Assembly: GCA_022574595.1 (NCBI GenBank)
Contig: JACZRS010000020.1
Coordinates: 16,663-80,662, forward strand
Direction: 5' to 3'
Source of the DNA: Planctomycetota bacterium
GTDB lineage: Bacteria; Planctomycetota; Phycisphaerae; Phycisphaerales; SM1A02
DNA length: 64,000 nt
Positions 1 to 9,039 of this stretch are shown here, one piece after another. The notes beneath the pieces are model-generated. The model had not been told where the DNA came from, made no database searches, and worked only from the letters and a program-made list of their open reading frames with translations. Each line of letters starts with the position of its first letter. Position 1 is the stretch's first letter. Position numbers and translations under genes: made by a program.

Positions 1-521
1 ATAGAGATATCCTGCCAGGTGTCACCAGTTCTTGCTAACGAAGAGTTAATGCGGCTATCTTCAATAATTTTTCCTGTTTCATCATTGAACCAAGCAGATA
101 TCCTGGCGCGTGCATGATTTAACCCTTTGGTTCGCACTTTGGCAGTAATCATGTAATCACTACCCGGCAGAACCGGAATTACCGCAGTGGGGATCTTTGC
201 GGATAATGAACCACCATCTAAATTAAAGCCAAAGGACCAGTTACCTCCAGCTGCAAATTCATTTGTCAGTTTCATCTTTCCAAAAGCGGGAAAGCCTTTG
301 CCCGGCTCTATGTGTCGATAGAAATTGATCGGCATCTCGTAAGGAGCTTTCTGCGCTTCTTCGAAATCAAAATGCCTCAATAACCGCCTGAAAGAAGAAA
401 GCCCGGAGCTATTAAATTTAATTTGATCCTGTCTAGCAATTACCTGAGCTATACATGGCCCAGCTAAAGATAACGCGCAAAGAGATGCTGCAATTAAACG
501 CCATTGACCAAGGAGATTCAT
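1..521 (-). CDS. Exported protein of unknown function, C-terminal part beyond the window
   Basis: Reading the minus strand from an ATG at 519-521 gives about 173 residues that stay open to the left edge. The N-terminus is a plausible Sec signal (MNLLGQWRLIAASLCALSLA, probable cleavage after a CIAQ segment). An in-frame upstream ATG at 555-557 would add 12 polar residues before the signal and is less likely; neither start has a clear ribosome binding site. The mature part has alternating hydrophobic strands with phrases such as NWSFGFNLDGGS and ITAKVRTKGLNHARARISAW, which look like a beta-sandwich carbohydrate-binding type domain. That is inference; no family is recognised. It is divergent from the gene at 609, so the 522-608 gap probably holds both promoters. 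Confidence 0.6.
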   Translation of the reverse strand, partial: MNLLGQWRLIAASLCALSLAGPCIAQVIARQDQIKFNSSGLSSFRRLLRHFDFEEAQKAPYEMPINFYRHIEPGKGFPAFGKMKLTNEFAAGGNWSFGFNLDGGSLSAKIPTAVIPVLPGSDYMITAKVRTKGLNHARARISAWFNDETGKIIEDSRINSSLARTGDTWQDIS

Positions 522-608
522 CAACTTGTTATCGGTCGATTGGCCTAGAGGCTCCATGTTTGCCGATGTTCATATCTACGGTTTATTTAACTACATAGGG
601 GAATTATT

Positions 609-1340
609 GTGGCCGCGATTGTTCGCATTACTCTTTTAACTTCAATCCTCGCAGGTCTTGTCCTGCTGGGATATTGGCGAGTTTCTGTTGACCTCAAACA
701 ACGGGAAATCCAAGAGCTGCAAGCCTTAAACCAGCAGATGCAATCGCAGCTTCAAGCAAGGGCCGCAATGATTGCGCGTTTGGATCGCTCCAAACGAATC
801 GCACACATTCAGATTCTCGATCAACGAAAAGATAGTAGTGGGCAAATCACTGAGACAGATCTATTGTTTGTTGAACTAGATGATGCAGGAAGCGAAATAG
901 CGCGCCAGGCAATCACCATACCCGGCAACGTGCTTTACATTGATGCTTGGACAGTCAAATTCAAACAAGAAGATGTCGCAGAAGGTCATCCCTTAAGAGG
1001 TAGAACACTTGTTCTGCTTCGGCGTATTTATTCAGATCGCTTGGCGCCACGAGATGGCATTGAAATTGACACTCCTGGTGCTGTACCGGCTGCTTATGCG
1101 GTTAGTGAGTTTGCGGAATTTCAGCAAAAGCTTTGGAAACACTTTTGGGATATAGCTACGGATAGGGAATTGGCTGCTAACATGGGAGTTAAAGTAGCCC
1201 AAGGCGAAGCGGTCTACAAACCCGTTAGAACTGGCGAAGTACTGGAGTTAGTTGTTGATGCAGCTGGCGGGATGAATCTTTCTCAATATGTCGATGAAAA
1301 TGCGGCTGTAAGGCACGTTGATGCCCAAACCCACAACTAA
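609..1340 (+). CDS. Membrane-anchored coiled-coil protein, unknown function
   Basis: 243 residues from a GTG start preceded by an AGGGG ribosome-binding sequence at about 597-601. Residues 5-25 form one strongly hydrophobic segment (signal anchor). Residues 28-60 are a heptad-like coiled coil rich in Gln, Leu and Arg. The rest is a soluble mixed alpha/beta domain with an RTLVLLRRIYSDRLAPRDG segment. The topology suggests a cytoplasmic N-terminus of only a few residues and a periplasmic body. The last 20 bases overlap the following uracil-DNA glycosylase gene, so the two are probably co-transcribed. No catalytic motif is visible and no named family is recognised. Confidence 0.75.
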   Translation: MAAIVRITLLTSILAGLVLLGYWRVSVDLKQREIQELQALNQQMQSQLQARAAMIARLDRSKRIAHIQILDQRKDSSGQITETDLLFVELDDAGSEIARQAITIPGNVLYIDAWTVKFKQEDVAEGHPLRGRTLVLLRRIYSDRLAPRDGIEIDTPGAVPAAYAVSEFAEFQQKLWKHFWDIATDRELAANMGVKVAQGEAVYKPVRTGEVLELVVDAAGGMNLSQYVDENAAVRHVDAQTHN

Positions 1341-2043
1341 GCAGTTTAAGTCTCTCAAAGATATAAATAGCCAAGTTGTAAAGTGCGAGCTTTGCCCTGA
1401 ACTTCGTGAGTATTGTAAAAAAATAGCTACGGAAAAAAGACGGTCATTTGCGGACTGGAATTATTGGGGCAAACCCGTACCAGCCTTTGGCGATCACAAC
1501 GCTAAAGTAATGATCGTCGGTCTGGCGCCAGCTGCCCACGGAGCAAATAGAACAGGCAGAATGTTTACCGGCGATCGATCGGGTGATTTCCTCTACGCTG
1601 GTTTATATAGAGCGGGACTGGCTAATCAGCCAAACTCAACAGATTGTGATGATGGTTTAGAGCTTACCGGCATATATATAACTGCTGCGTGCCGCTGCGC
1701 TCCGCCTGCAAACAAACTCTCGCCCGCGCAGCTAGCAAATTGCCGTAATTACTTGACAAACGAAATATTGATAATGAAACCACTGGTTATCATGTGTCTT
1801 GGTATGGTGGGGTGGAATGCAACAATTGCTGCGCTGCGTGATATTGGAATGAATTTGCCTCGCCCCAAGCCGAAGTTTGCTCATGGCTCTGTTTGTAAGC
1901 TGGATCGTATTACTTTATTAGGGTGCTATCATGTATCGCAGCAGAACACCTTTACTGGCAAACTCACGGAAAATATGCTTGATGAAGTCTTAAATGTCGC
2001 AAAGCAATTAGTAAAACCTGAACTCAAACAAAAACCACTCTAA
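1321..2043 (+). CDS. Uracil-DNA glycosylase, family 5 (UDGb)-like
   Basis: About 240 residues. It would remove uracil or deaminated bases from DNA as the first step of base excision repair. The motif-1 loop GLAPAAHGANRTGRMFTGD with a following RSG is typical of family 5 (UDGb), which lacks the polar catalytic residue seen in families 1 and 4. Four cysteines suitable for a [4Fe-4S] cluster are present: CELC near residues 22-25, one in ITAACRC and one in QLANC. The C-terminal motif reads HVSQQNTFTGKLT, where family members usually have HPS, so the proline is replaced by valine. A TTG at 1318 is an alternative start three bases upstream; the ATG at 1321 is preferred. The gene overlaps the end of the preceding coiled-coil gene. 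Confidence 0.85.
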   Translation: MPKPTTKQFKSLKDINSQVVKCELCPELREYCKKIATEKRRSFADWNYWGKPVPAFGDHNAKVMIVGLAPAAHGANRTGRMFTGDRSGDFLYAGLYRAGLANQPNSTDCDDGLELTGIYITAACRCAPPANKLSPAQLANCRNYLTNEILIMKPLVIMCLGMVGWNATIAALRDIGMNLPRPKPKFAHGSVCKLDRITLLGCYHVSQQNTFTGKLTENMLDEVLNVAKQLVKPELKQKPL

Positions 2044-2065
2044 AACAACGATCGAAACACGGACT

Positions 2066-3871
2066 ATGCGAATTCTAATTACAGGTGCAACAGGTCTCAT
2101 AGGCAGGCGGCTAACGCTTGATCGGCTTGAGCGGGAAGATCAAGTTGTAGTTGTGTCGCGTAATGCTGCAAGTGCAGAACGCTTATTTGCTGCACATGCC
2201 AACCAGAACATAACAGTTATATCAGGTGACACATCTTATCCAGGTGATTGGCAGGAAGCAGTCAATGGGTGCGATGCTGTAATACATTTAGCAGGTGCTG
2301 GCATAGCAGATCAACGGTGGAGCAAGCAATACAAGAAAACTATTTTCAGTAGCCGCATTGATAGCACGCATCAAGTTGTGCAAGCAATCGAAGCAGCCAA
2401 AAAGCGTCCGCAAGTACTTATCAACGCATCAGCAGTTGGGTACTACGGCTACACAGGGCAAGTTGAAGTTGATGAAACCGCTCCCAGGGGTAATGATTTT
2501 CTAGCAAACCTTACAATTAAGTGGGAAAAGCAAGCTCGTAAAGCCGAGCTGCTTATTGAGCGCGTAGTCATGCTTCGACTTGGTATTGTATTAGATGATA
2601 GAGGCGGCGCATTTGAGCAAATGTGTAAGCCTTTTAAGTTTATGATGGGTGGACCCTTAGGTTCTGGAAAACAATATATGCCTTGGGTTCATTGGCGAGA
2701 TGTTGTTGGTCTTATTGATCTTGCATTAAAGAATAAACAGTTGATAGGGCCTGTGAATATTGTTGCCCCGGAAGCGACGACGAATCGTACATTTGCGTCA
2801 GCGCTAGGCTCAGTTTTGCGCAAGCCTGCATTGCTTCCAACTCCTCGAATTGCGCTAAGACTAGTAGTTGGTGAATTCGCCAAATATATAACAATGTCGC
2901 AAAGAATAGCGCCCGCCAAGGCTCAAGCGCATGGCTATAGCTTCCTTTATCCCCAATTGCGACCAGCCCTTGGATCGTTAATTAATCCTACTCCGCCTGC
3001 AGATCCAAAGAATGATATCAGTTTATCAAGTGTTTTAGAATCAACTAAAGAAGTGGCTAAGCAAGTACCAAACGATATTAAACTTTTAGCAATTGATGTT
3101 GATGGCACATTGCTGCGCTCTGACTTGCGGATTTGCCAAGGTGCGGCCCAAGCGTGTCGCGCTGCTGAACGAGCTGGCTGTGTTGTGGTACTAGCTACTT
3201 CAAGAGGGCCTCGATTAACCAGTTGGATCATCCAGGCCCTTGATCTTACTGCTCCGACAATAAATTATAACGGTGCGGTAATTTGGAATCCACTAGACAA
3301 CGTCCCACAGTTTCATCAACCACTCGATCAGGAAATTGCCAGCAAGATCATTGAAACCGCACGCACAATTGATCCTAAAATTATGGTGGCTATTGAAGTA
3401 TTGGATCGTTGGTATACCGATCGAGTTGATCGCAGATTTGATCAGCTTACTGATCCAGATCTAATAGAACCTTTAGAGCGTTTTTTAACCGCTCCTATCA
3501 CCAGGCTAACTTTTCTTGGGAAGCCTGAGCAAATTCAAATCGTATTGGAACCTTTGCGTAATCAATTCTGGAAACAGCGAACCATAGCATTGCACACCCC
3601 GGATTCTCAGATTATCCAGATTACCCATCCTCTTGCGGATAAAGTAATAGCCTTGCAGCGTGTGGCGCAGCGACTAGGCGCTGGCCGCGAGCAAGTTATG
3701 GTTATTGGTGATGCGGACAATGATCTAGCCATGATGGAATGGGCGGGTTTTAGTGTTGCGGTGGATAATGCAACGGATAAAATCAAAAAAGCCGCAGATG
3801 CAATCGTTCCTAGCAATGATGACCAAGGCGTGGCGCGTGCCATACACCGTTTTATTCTCACAAGACATTAG
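2066..3871 (+). CDS. Fusion protein: SDR39U1/TIGR01777-type epimerase plus Cof-type HAD phosphatase
   Basis: 601 residues in one uninterrupted frame. Residues 1 to about 300 are an NAD(P)-binding Rossmann enzyme of the YfcH/SDR39U1 type: dinucleotide-binding GATGLIGRR at the N-terminus, AVIHLAGAGIADQRW, the INASAVGYYG active-site region and MPWVHWRD. After a linker, residues from about 338 on are a Cof/HAD-IIB phosphatase: nucleophile motif DVDGT with D344 and D346, TSRGPR in motif II, and GDADNDLAMME as the motif IV metal-binding loop. Both halves keep their key residues, so both may be active; substrates cannot be read from sequence. Each part is normally a separate protein. It sits 23 bases after the glycosylase gene and ahead of ilvE. 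Confidence 0.85.
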   Translation: MRILITGATGLIGRRLTLDRLEREDQVVVVSRNAASAERLFAAHANQNITVISGDTSYPGDWQEAVNGCDAVIHLAGAGIADQRWSKQYKKTIFSSRIDSTHQVVQAIEAAKKRPQVLINASAVGYYGYTGQVEVDETAPRGNDFLANLTIKWEKQARKAELLIERVVMLRLGIVLDDRGGAFEQMCKPFKFMMGGPLGSGKQYMPWVHWRDVVGLIDLALKNKQLIGPVNIVAPEATTNRTFASALGSVLRKPALLPTPRIALRLVVGEFAKYITMSQRIAPAKAQAHGYSFLYPQLRPALGSLINPTPPADPKNDISLSSVLESTKEVAKQVPNDIKLLAIDVDGTLLRSDLRICQGAAQACRAAERAGCVVVLATSRGPRLTSWIIQALDLTAPTINYNGAVIWNPLDNVPQFHQPLDQEIASKIIETARTIDPKIMVAIEVLDRWYTDRVDRRFDQLTDPDLIEPLERFLTAPITRLTFLGKPEQIQIVLEPLRNQFWKQRTIALHTPDSQIIQITHPLADKVIALQRVAQRLGAGREQVMVIGDADNDLAMMEWAGFSVAVDNATDKIKKAADAIVPSNDDQGVARAIHRFILTRH

Positions 3872-3969
3872 GTTGCAACATCCCCTATAATACGGGCATG
3901 AATTCTATTACAGACACTGACGTAACTTGTACGGTACAATCTCCAGATCATGCAGATGAAAGGAGATCA

Positions 3970-4842
3970 ATGCCCAAGGTGTGGTTAGATGGCGAATTTG
4001 TGGATTCTGATCAAGCGAAAGTTTCGATCTTTGATCACGGGGTTTTATATGGCGACGGCTGCTTCGAGGGAATCCGTGCATATAACGGCCGAATATTTAA
4101 ACTCGATTCACACCTAAAACGAATGTACGAATCAGCTGGTCGCCTACGCCTCAAACCAGCTTATTCGCGCCAAGAAATCGCAAGTGCCATACGACAAACT
4201 CTCAAGATCAACGAACTCAGCGATGCTTATATTCGCCTGGTGTTTACACGCGGTGTGGGCACGTTGGGGTTACATCCATTTAAATGCCCTAAGCCATCTA
4301 CATTTATTATTACAGCCAGCATCGAGCTTTATCCACAAGAACTTTATGACAGCGGAATGAAGGTGATCTTAGCCAAGCACCGCAGAGTGCCTGCGAATTC
4401 GCTCGATCCTGCGATTAAAAGTCTCAACTATCTAAATAACATTCTGGCAAAAATTGAAGCGATAGATGCGGACGTTTTAGAAGCCATAATGCTCAATGCA
4501 GATGATTATGTCAGCGAATGTACAGGCGACAACATCTTTATTATTAAAGATGGACAAATAATTACACCCTCAACCGAAGCAGGTATGCTACATGGTGTTA
4601 CTCGTCGTTTTGTTATCGATGAGTTGGCGCCTAAGCTGGGATACAGTGTTAGCGAGCGGATGATGAAGATTGATGAAGTGTATGCTGCTGATGAGATATT
4701 TCTTACGGGTACCGCTGCAGAAATCATAGGCGTTATCGGAGTGGACGAGCATATAGTGGGATCGGGGAAAGTTGGGCCTATGACTCAGGCATTGGCTCAG
4801 GAGTTCCGTCGGCGCGTGAGCCAGGACGCACCGGAGGATTGA
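3970..4842 (+). CDS. ilvE: Branched-chain amino acid aminotransferase (class IV PLP enzyme)
   Basis: 290 residues; transfers the amino group between glutamate and the 2-oxo acids of leucine, isoleucine and valine. It is a fold-type IV PLP enzyme. Visible hallmarks are VSIFDHGVLYGDGCFEGIRAY at the substrate side, the Schiff-base lysine K150 in AIKSLNYLNN, E183 in SECTGDN and the phosphate-binding TPSTEAGMLHGVTR and EIFLTGTAAEI segments. The start at 3970 is chosen because AAGGAGAT lies directly upstream and the N-terminus then matches the family. An in-frame ATG at 3898 would add a 24-residue tail without support. Length is normal for IlvE. A D-amino acid or 4-amino-4-deoxychorismate lyase role is less likely given the strong IlvE-like motifs. 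Confidence 0.92.
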   Translation: MPKVWLDGEFVDSDQAKVSIFDHGVLYGDGCFEGIRAYNGRIFKLDSHLKRMYESAGRLRLKPAYSRQEIASAIRQTLKINELSDAYIRLVFTRGVGTLGLHPFKCPKPSTFIITASIELYPQELYDSGMKVILAKHRRVPANSLDPAIKSLNYLNNILAKIEAIDADVLEAIMLNADDYVSECTGDNIFIIKDGQIITPSTEAGMLHGVTRRFVIDELAPKLGYSVSERMMKIDEVYAADEIFLTGTAAEIIGVIGVDEHIVGSGKVGPMTQALAQEFRRRVSQDAPED

Positions 4843-4884
4843 CAATAAGATCGAATTGTTCCCTGTGCTGTAGGGGGATCCACC

Positions 4885-6417
4885 ATGCGCTGCAAAAATT
4901 GCGATTACCCATTATGGAACATCAAGGTACGAATATGTCCGGAGTGCGGCCAGGGGTTTCGACCGACTGACTACGACTTTGTGCCTCACTCGGTGGCCTT
5001 TCATTGCCCGCATTGTGAGCAGAACTACTTTGGAACGGATAAACGCGGCCATTTGGAGCCACTTCAGTTTCAGTGCGCCAAGTGCCGAAAGCTAATACAC
5101 ATGGATCAGATGGTCGTAGCACCGGCTGAGGGTATTGATGAGAAAGAAGCGCGCTCGGACCACATGCCTTGGTTGGAGCGCAGCGAAGGAGGCATCATCA
5201 AGTCCTGGTTTGCCACCATCAAGTGGGCCATGCTCGAACCACATAGGCTGATTCGCGCTACTCCAGTCGATATCCCATTCGGTCGAGCCTGGATATTTGC
5301 GCTCATTACAATGACGCTATTTCTCTCGATTGGCTTATACATTCCTATTCTCATCTACGGTGCAGCCGTTTCGTTTGGTCCGGGACAGAGTGGCTTGTCT
5401 GGTGTGTGGTTCTCCATCGGAGGATTTACCGCACTCCCGATTGGCATTGTTTGTATAGGCTTGTACCTGCTTATCTGGGCTGGGGTCGCGCACCTCTTTC
5501 TAATAATAACAGGCAAGACCGCCCATACTTTTCGTCGAACATGCCACGCAATCTACTACAGCGCACCGGCAGGTGTTGTCTTGTTAATACCATGTTGCAA
5601 CCTTATGTTTGGACTCGTGTGGTGGATTGCTAGCGCTGCGATCATGATCAGGGAGTCGCAAAAAGTTCATGGCGTCCGAGCAGCAATTGCGGTTTTCGCT
5701 TGGCCCTTTGTCTCTGTATATCTCCTGCAAATAATAACTGGCATACAAAGTTTACTCTTTATGGCGATGATCTTGCCTCTCGCTGTGGGCGGCTTTAGAG
5801 GCGGTCTCGGCGGGCCTGGCTTCAGAGGCGGTATGCAGATGTCGCCAACTACTTCTATGGTCGCGCGATCAGTCCTTACCTCTGCTAATTCAAGCAGTGG
5901 GACCGGACCAACCCATGCACTAGAGCTAACGCTAAGCAACAATATGATCACGACATCTTGGGGTTCGAACTTCTGTGAACCGAGTACACAGACTACCACT
6001 GCCGATATCCCCGTTGGTGATGGCACACTTGCGGATTTCATCAACAGCTCGCTAAGTTCGCAGCTTGGCACACTCAAGGATGTCATTGATGCGTTACCCA
6101 GTAATGTCGTCGCCCATAGATTTGGTGATTATGTTTTTACCTATCACGGGGCAACGTTAAATACCTGGGATACGCAGCTATGGATTGTCGTCATGATCCC
6201 CGACCCTGATGCCAACAGCCCTCCCAACCCCAACGATACCATCTACTTAGCAACTGCTGATTACAGCGTGACGCAGACGACGTTTGGACAACTGCCAGCG
6301 CTGATTAAAATACAAAATCAGCACCGCGCAACTTTAGGTCTGCCACCGCTACCGGACTTGACAACGGTGACGCATTCCAACCCGGCAGTAGCGGAATCCC
6401 AAGACAGCAGTGATTGA
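4885..6417 (+). CDS. Yip1-like multi-pass membrane protein with N-terminal zinc ribbons
   Basis: 510 residues with a strong AGGGGGA ribosome-binding site before the ATG. The first 80 residues hold paired CxxC motifs (CKNC...CPEC, then CPHC...CAKC) that would form two zinc ribbons. From about residue 110 to 310 there are five or six hydrophobic helices resembling a Yip1-type domain, followed by a Gly-rich patch (GGFRGGLGGPGFRGG) and a soluble C-terminal domain of about 180 residues. It begins the run of zinc-ribbon membrane proteins up to 10.7 kb, but its ribbons are N-terminal while those of its neighbours are C-terminal. The function is unknown; the Yip1 assignment rests on topology and general resemblance. 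Confidence 0.7.
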   Translation: MRCKNCDYPLWNIKVRICPECGQGFRPTDYDFVPHSVAFHCPHCEQNYFGTDKRGHLEPLQFQCAKCRKLIHMDQMVVAPAEGIDEKEARSDHMPWLERSEGGIIKSWFATIKWAMLEPHRLIRATPVDIPFGRAWIFALITMTLFLSIGLYIPILIYGAAVSFGPGQSGLSGVWFSIGGFTALPIGIVCIGLYLLIWAGVAHLFLIITGKTAHTFRRTCHAIYYSAPAGVVLLIPCCNLMFGLVWWIASAAIMIRESQKVHGVRAAIAVFAWPFVSVYLLQIITGIQSLLFMAMILPLAVGGFRGGLGGPGFRGGMQMSPTTSMVARSVLTSANSSSGTGPTHALELTLSNNMITTSWGSNFCEPSTQTTTADIPVGDGTLADFINSSLSSQLGTLKDVIDALPSNVVAHRFGDYVFTYHGATLNTWDTQLWIVVMIPDPDANSPPNPNDTIYLATADYSVTQTTFGQLPALIKIQNQHRATLGLPPLPDLTTVTHSNPAVAESQDSSD

Positions 6418-6439
6418 CTCTTACGAGTAGAATCTATTT

Positions 6440-7273
6440 ATGCGATTGCGCACTACTTTTTTATGGTCGATGATAGGCTCTCTATCCCTTGCTGCGTTAC
6501 TTGGGATTGTCGCGCTACTGTTACCCGATCTAATAGGTAAAGATGAGGAAATACTTCTCTCCACTTTATTGTTTGCTATTTATAGCTTGTTAGCTCTTTG
6601 CTGCGCCATTGTTGCGGAAAAACGCAGGATAGTAATGTTAATGTGGATTGGTATCGGCTCATCAGTGATCAGCTTGCTGATTTGGCTGGTACTAATCTGG
6701 CTTGAATCCAATTGGAGTTTTAGGGTTAGAGAAAATGTTACGCAAGCAGGCGGAACATTCTCTGCAACTGCTACAGTTATAGCGCTTAGCGGTTTGCTGG
6801 CCTTGCCTCGCTTAGATGGCTTTAGTGCTAACAATCTTCGAAGGGCAACCATCGGAGTCTCGGTTTTATTGGGCGCTTGTATCGTAATAATGCTTTGGTG
6901 GCATCAATGGATTTATGATAATGTCAAGCTTGATTTGGTTGAACGAGGTTTGGGGGTATTAGCAATCCTGTCTGCTTGCGGAACGCTTGTTACGCCGATT
7001 GTTTGGAAGGTGCAGGGTATTCGCCGAGCTACGGTTGGCGAATCTCTACCAATGCACATTCGAATAGAAGTTGTTTGCCCGCGCTGTAAAACTCATCAGC
7101 AATTATTAGCTGGCCCAGGCAAATGTGAAAACTGCAAACTTCGAATTAAAATCATAGTCGAAGAACCGCGCTGCGCATGTGGCTATCAGCTTTATCACCT
7201 AAAAAGCAACAACTGCCCGGAATGTGGTAAGGAAGTCCCCGAATCCGACCGTTGGGCGGCAATTCCCGTTTAG
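6440..7273 (+). CDS. Membrane protein with C-terminal double zinc ribbon, paralogue 1 of a tandem family
   Basis: 277 residues. About six hydrophobic helices (starting at residues 9-30) are followed by a cytosolic tail with two cysteine modules: CPRCKTHQQLLAGPGKCENC, then CACGYQLYHL...CPECGKEVPESDRWA. The same tail occurs in the proteins at 8073 and 9792, and its first half alone ends the proteins at 7357 and 9040, showing that these five genes arose by tandem duplication. It follows the Yip1-like gene by 22 bases and is probably in its operon. The upstream ribosome-binding sequence is weak. Function unknown; the zinc ribbons could bind protein or nucleic acid partners near the membrane. Confidence 0.75.
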   Translation: MRLRTTFLWSMIGSLSLAALLGIVALLLPDLIGKDEEILLSTLLFAIYSLLALCCAIVAEKRRIVMLMWIGIGSSVISLLIWLVLIWLESNWSFRVRENVTQAGGTFSATATVIALSGLLALPRLDGFSANNLRRATIGVSVLLGACIVIMLWWHQWIYDNVKLDLVERGLGVLAILSACGTLVTPIVWKVQGIRRATVGESLPMHIRIEVVCPRCKTHQQLLAGPGKCENCKLRIKIIVEEPRCACGYQLYHLKSNNCPECGKEVPESDRWAAIPV

Positions 7274-7356
7274 ATTGATGCCAAAGCCGCCAAACCAGAG
7301 TAGAATTGAATTGACTTCTACAAGCCAAGCTGCAGGATCAAGAGGGAGTTTCTAAA

Positions 7357-8076
7357 GTGAAACTTAGCCGAATACTTCGCGGGACATTCTTAATTTCGTT
7401 ACTGATTGGTATTGGTTTATCAATCTTCTCAGGGATGTTCTACTTTGCAGCAATGCCCAGCTGGGGGTTTTTGATCGGCCCAACATTTGTGATCGCACTA
7501 TTTTCAGCTGTTTCACTGGCGTGTGCATTAACAATTGAACGGGGACGTTTCGAAAAGTTGCTTTGGAGTGGAATTGCAACCGCAGTAATAGCAGCAACAG
7601 GTTGGAGTTTTGGAATATGGCTTGACGCATTTCTTAGCGATACCGATAAAGTATTATGCGTTTACATTTTAGCGCCTATCACATCGTGGTCTTTATTGTG
7701 TGCTATAACTGCAGTTCTTCTAAGAAACCGAATCACGAATTTGGCTGCCCGCATAACTTGCTCTATAACAATCATATCCTTTGCACTACTTGCTGTGTTA
7801 GTTGTGATCGTAGTGTCGAGGACAGTAGCAGCAAGTCACATTAATAATGATGCATTCGTTAAACCTATTTTGTACACTACCGTAATTGCAGTAACTAATC
7901 TGCTGCTAACTGTAATCCTATCTAATATCAAACAAATTCAAGGAGCCACAGAAGTAGATGTAATAAAAATTGAAATGGGTGTTTCTTGCCCGCGCTGTGA
8001 GCTAAAACAGATCATTATGACTGGTGGAGCATCGTGCAACCGTTGCGGATTGCGCATCAAGGTGAGTATTCCATGA
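7357..8076 (+). CDS. Membrane protein ending in a single zinc ribbon, paralogue 2
   Basis: 239 residues from a GTG start (MKLSRIL), with AGAGGGAG upstream. Six hydrophobic helices, then CPRCELKQIIMTGGASCNRC near the C-terminus. It lacks the second half of the tail (the CECGYQL...CPECG module) found in its neighbours, so the protein ends right after the first ribbon. Its stop codon overlaps the ATG of the next gene as ATGA, implying translational coupling with a partner that carries the complete tail. The closest relative by N-terminus (MKLS) and tail is the gene at 9040. Function unknown. Confidence 0.75.
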   Translation: MKLSRILRGTFLISLLIGIGLSIFSGMFYFAAMPSWGFLIGPTFVIALFSAVSLACALTIERGRFEKLLWSGIATAVIAATGWSFGIWLDAFLSDTDKVLCVYILAPITSWSLLCAITAVLLRNRITNLAARITCSITIISFALLAVLVVIVVSRTVAASHINNDAFVKPILYTTVIAVTNLLLTVILSNIKQIQGATEVDVIKIEMGVSCPRCELKQIIMTGGASCNRCGLRIKVSIP

Positions 8077-8939
8077 CACAAACACCGCCACGTGATGCGA
8101 TAATACTTCGAAGGTTTTTTCTGATCTTACTTGTAAGCGCATTAGGACTTGCATGTGTTGGCAGTGTAGTCGCAATAGCTAAAGGCGGTATCGATGACGC
8201 TCAAATGCTTCAGTTAATGGTGTATTCGCCTCTTGTTTTCTTACTTTGCGGGGCTATAGGGTTATCGGGAACTATGATATTACAACGCGGCCGCTTGGTT
8301 ATATATATTCGCGTATTGTTAATCTTGCTTCTATTTACCTGCGCTATTGGCCTTACTCTCCTTTTGAGTCCTCAACTTCAGAGATCAAGCGATGCTGATT
8401 TGTACTTAGTGTTGATTGGAAATTTGACACTGATCGTATTTTCGATGCTTATGATGGCGCAGCTGCTTATTCTAAAAACCAGGAATATATTAATACGTTG
8501 CAGTTCAGTATTACTGATTATTTCCCAGTGCGCAGCTATTGCAATTGTATTGATATTGTCCTGGACAGAAATTTTAGATGTGTATGCAAATATATTTGGT
8601 AGTATGCTTACCTTTTGGATTATCTTAAATTTACTTGGAATATTGCTTGTGCCGCAAATTTCTCGCCATATTGACAAACCTAAAACACAAAAATCTGAAA
8701 CCATAGAGTCCAAAGCAACATTGAATTTAACTTGCCCTGAATGTGAAACGCAGCAAAGTCTTCCCGCAGGGCTTGTGCGCTGCTCAAAGTGCAAGTTCAC
8801 AATGATCATCGAACTTGAAGAGCCGCGCTGCGAATGTGGATATCAGCTTTTCAACTTACAAAGTAACTATTGCCCTGAATGTGGCAAAGAAATCCCCGAG
8901 TCCGATCGCTGGGCCGCTGAGAGCGCCCTGGAAATCTAA
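8073..8939 (+). CDS. Membrane protein with C-terminal double zinc ribbon, paralogue 3
   Basis: 288 residues from ATG 8073, overlapping the previous stop by ATGA; AAGGTGAG lies at the right distance upstream, so this start is preferred over the GTG at 8034. The protein begins MTQTPPRDAIILRRFF, has about six hydrophobic helices, and ends with CPECETQQSLPAGLVRCSKC followed by CECGYQLFNL...CPECGKEIPESDRWA. It forms a coupled pair with the gene at 7357; the same arrangement is repeated by 9040 and 9792. Function unknown. The pairing suggests that the short-tailed and long-tailed paralogues may form a heteromer, which is inference. Confidence 0.75.
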   Translation: MTQTPPRDAIILRRFFLILLVSALGLACVGSVVAIAKGGIDDAQMLQLMVYSPLVFLLCGAIGLSGTMILQRGRLVIYIRVLLILLLFTCAIGLTLLLSPQLQRSSDADLYLVLIGNLTLIVFSMLMMAQLLILKTRNILIRCSSVLLIISQCAAIAIVLILSWTEILDVYANIFGSMLTFWIILNLLGILLVPQISRHIDKPKTQKSETIESKATLNLTCPECETQQSLPAGLVRCSKCKFTMIIELEEPRCECGYQLFNLQSNYCPECGKEIPESDRWAAESALEI

Positions 8940-9039
8940 AAAATAAGGTTTCTTGCTAAAGGCGCTCGTTTTTACTGCCAACTCATCTTCCCAGATAGCT
9001 TTGATTTCCATTTAAGTGTAAATGGTATATCCTATAAGC

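Noticed and set aside
3886..3900. TATAAT with an ATG at 3898 as a leaderless start for ilvE
   Set aside because: No matching -35 sequence, and the ATG at 3970 has a perfect AAGGAGAT and the proper family N-terminus.
7357..8939. The genes at 7357 and 8073 as one gene split by a frameshift
   Set aside because: Each has its own full set of membrane helices and start signal, and the same short/long arrangement occurs again at 9040/9792.
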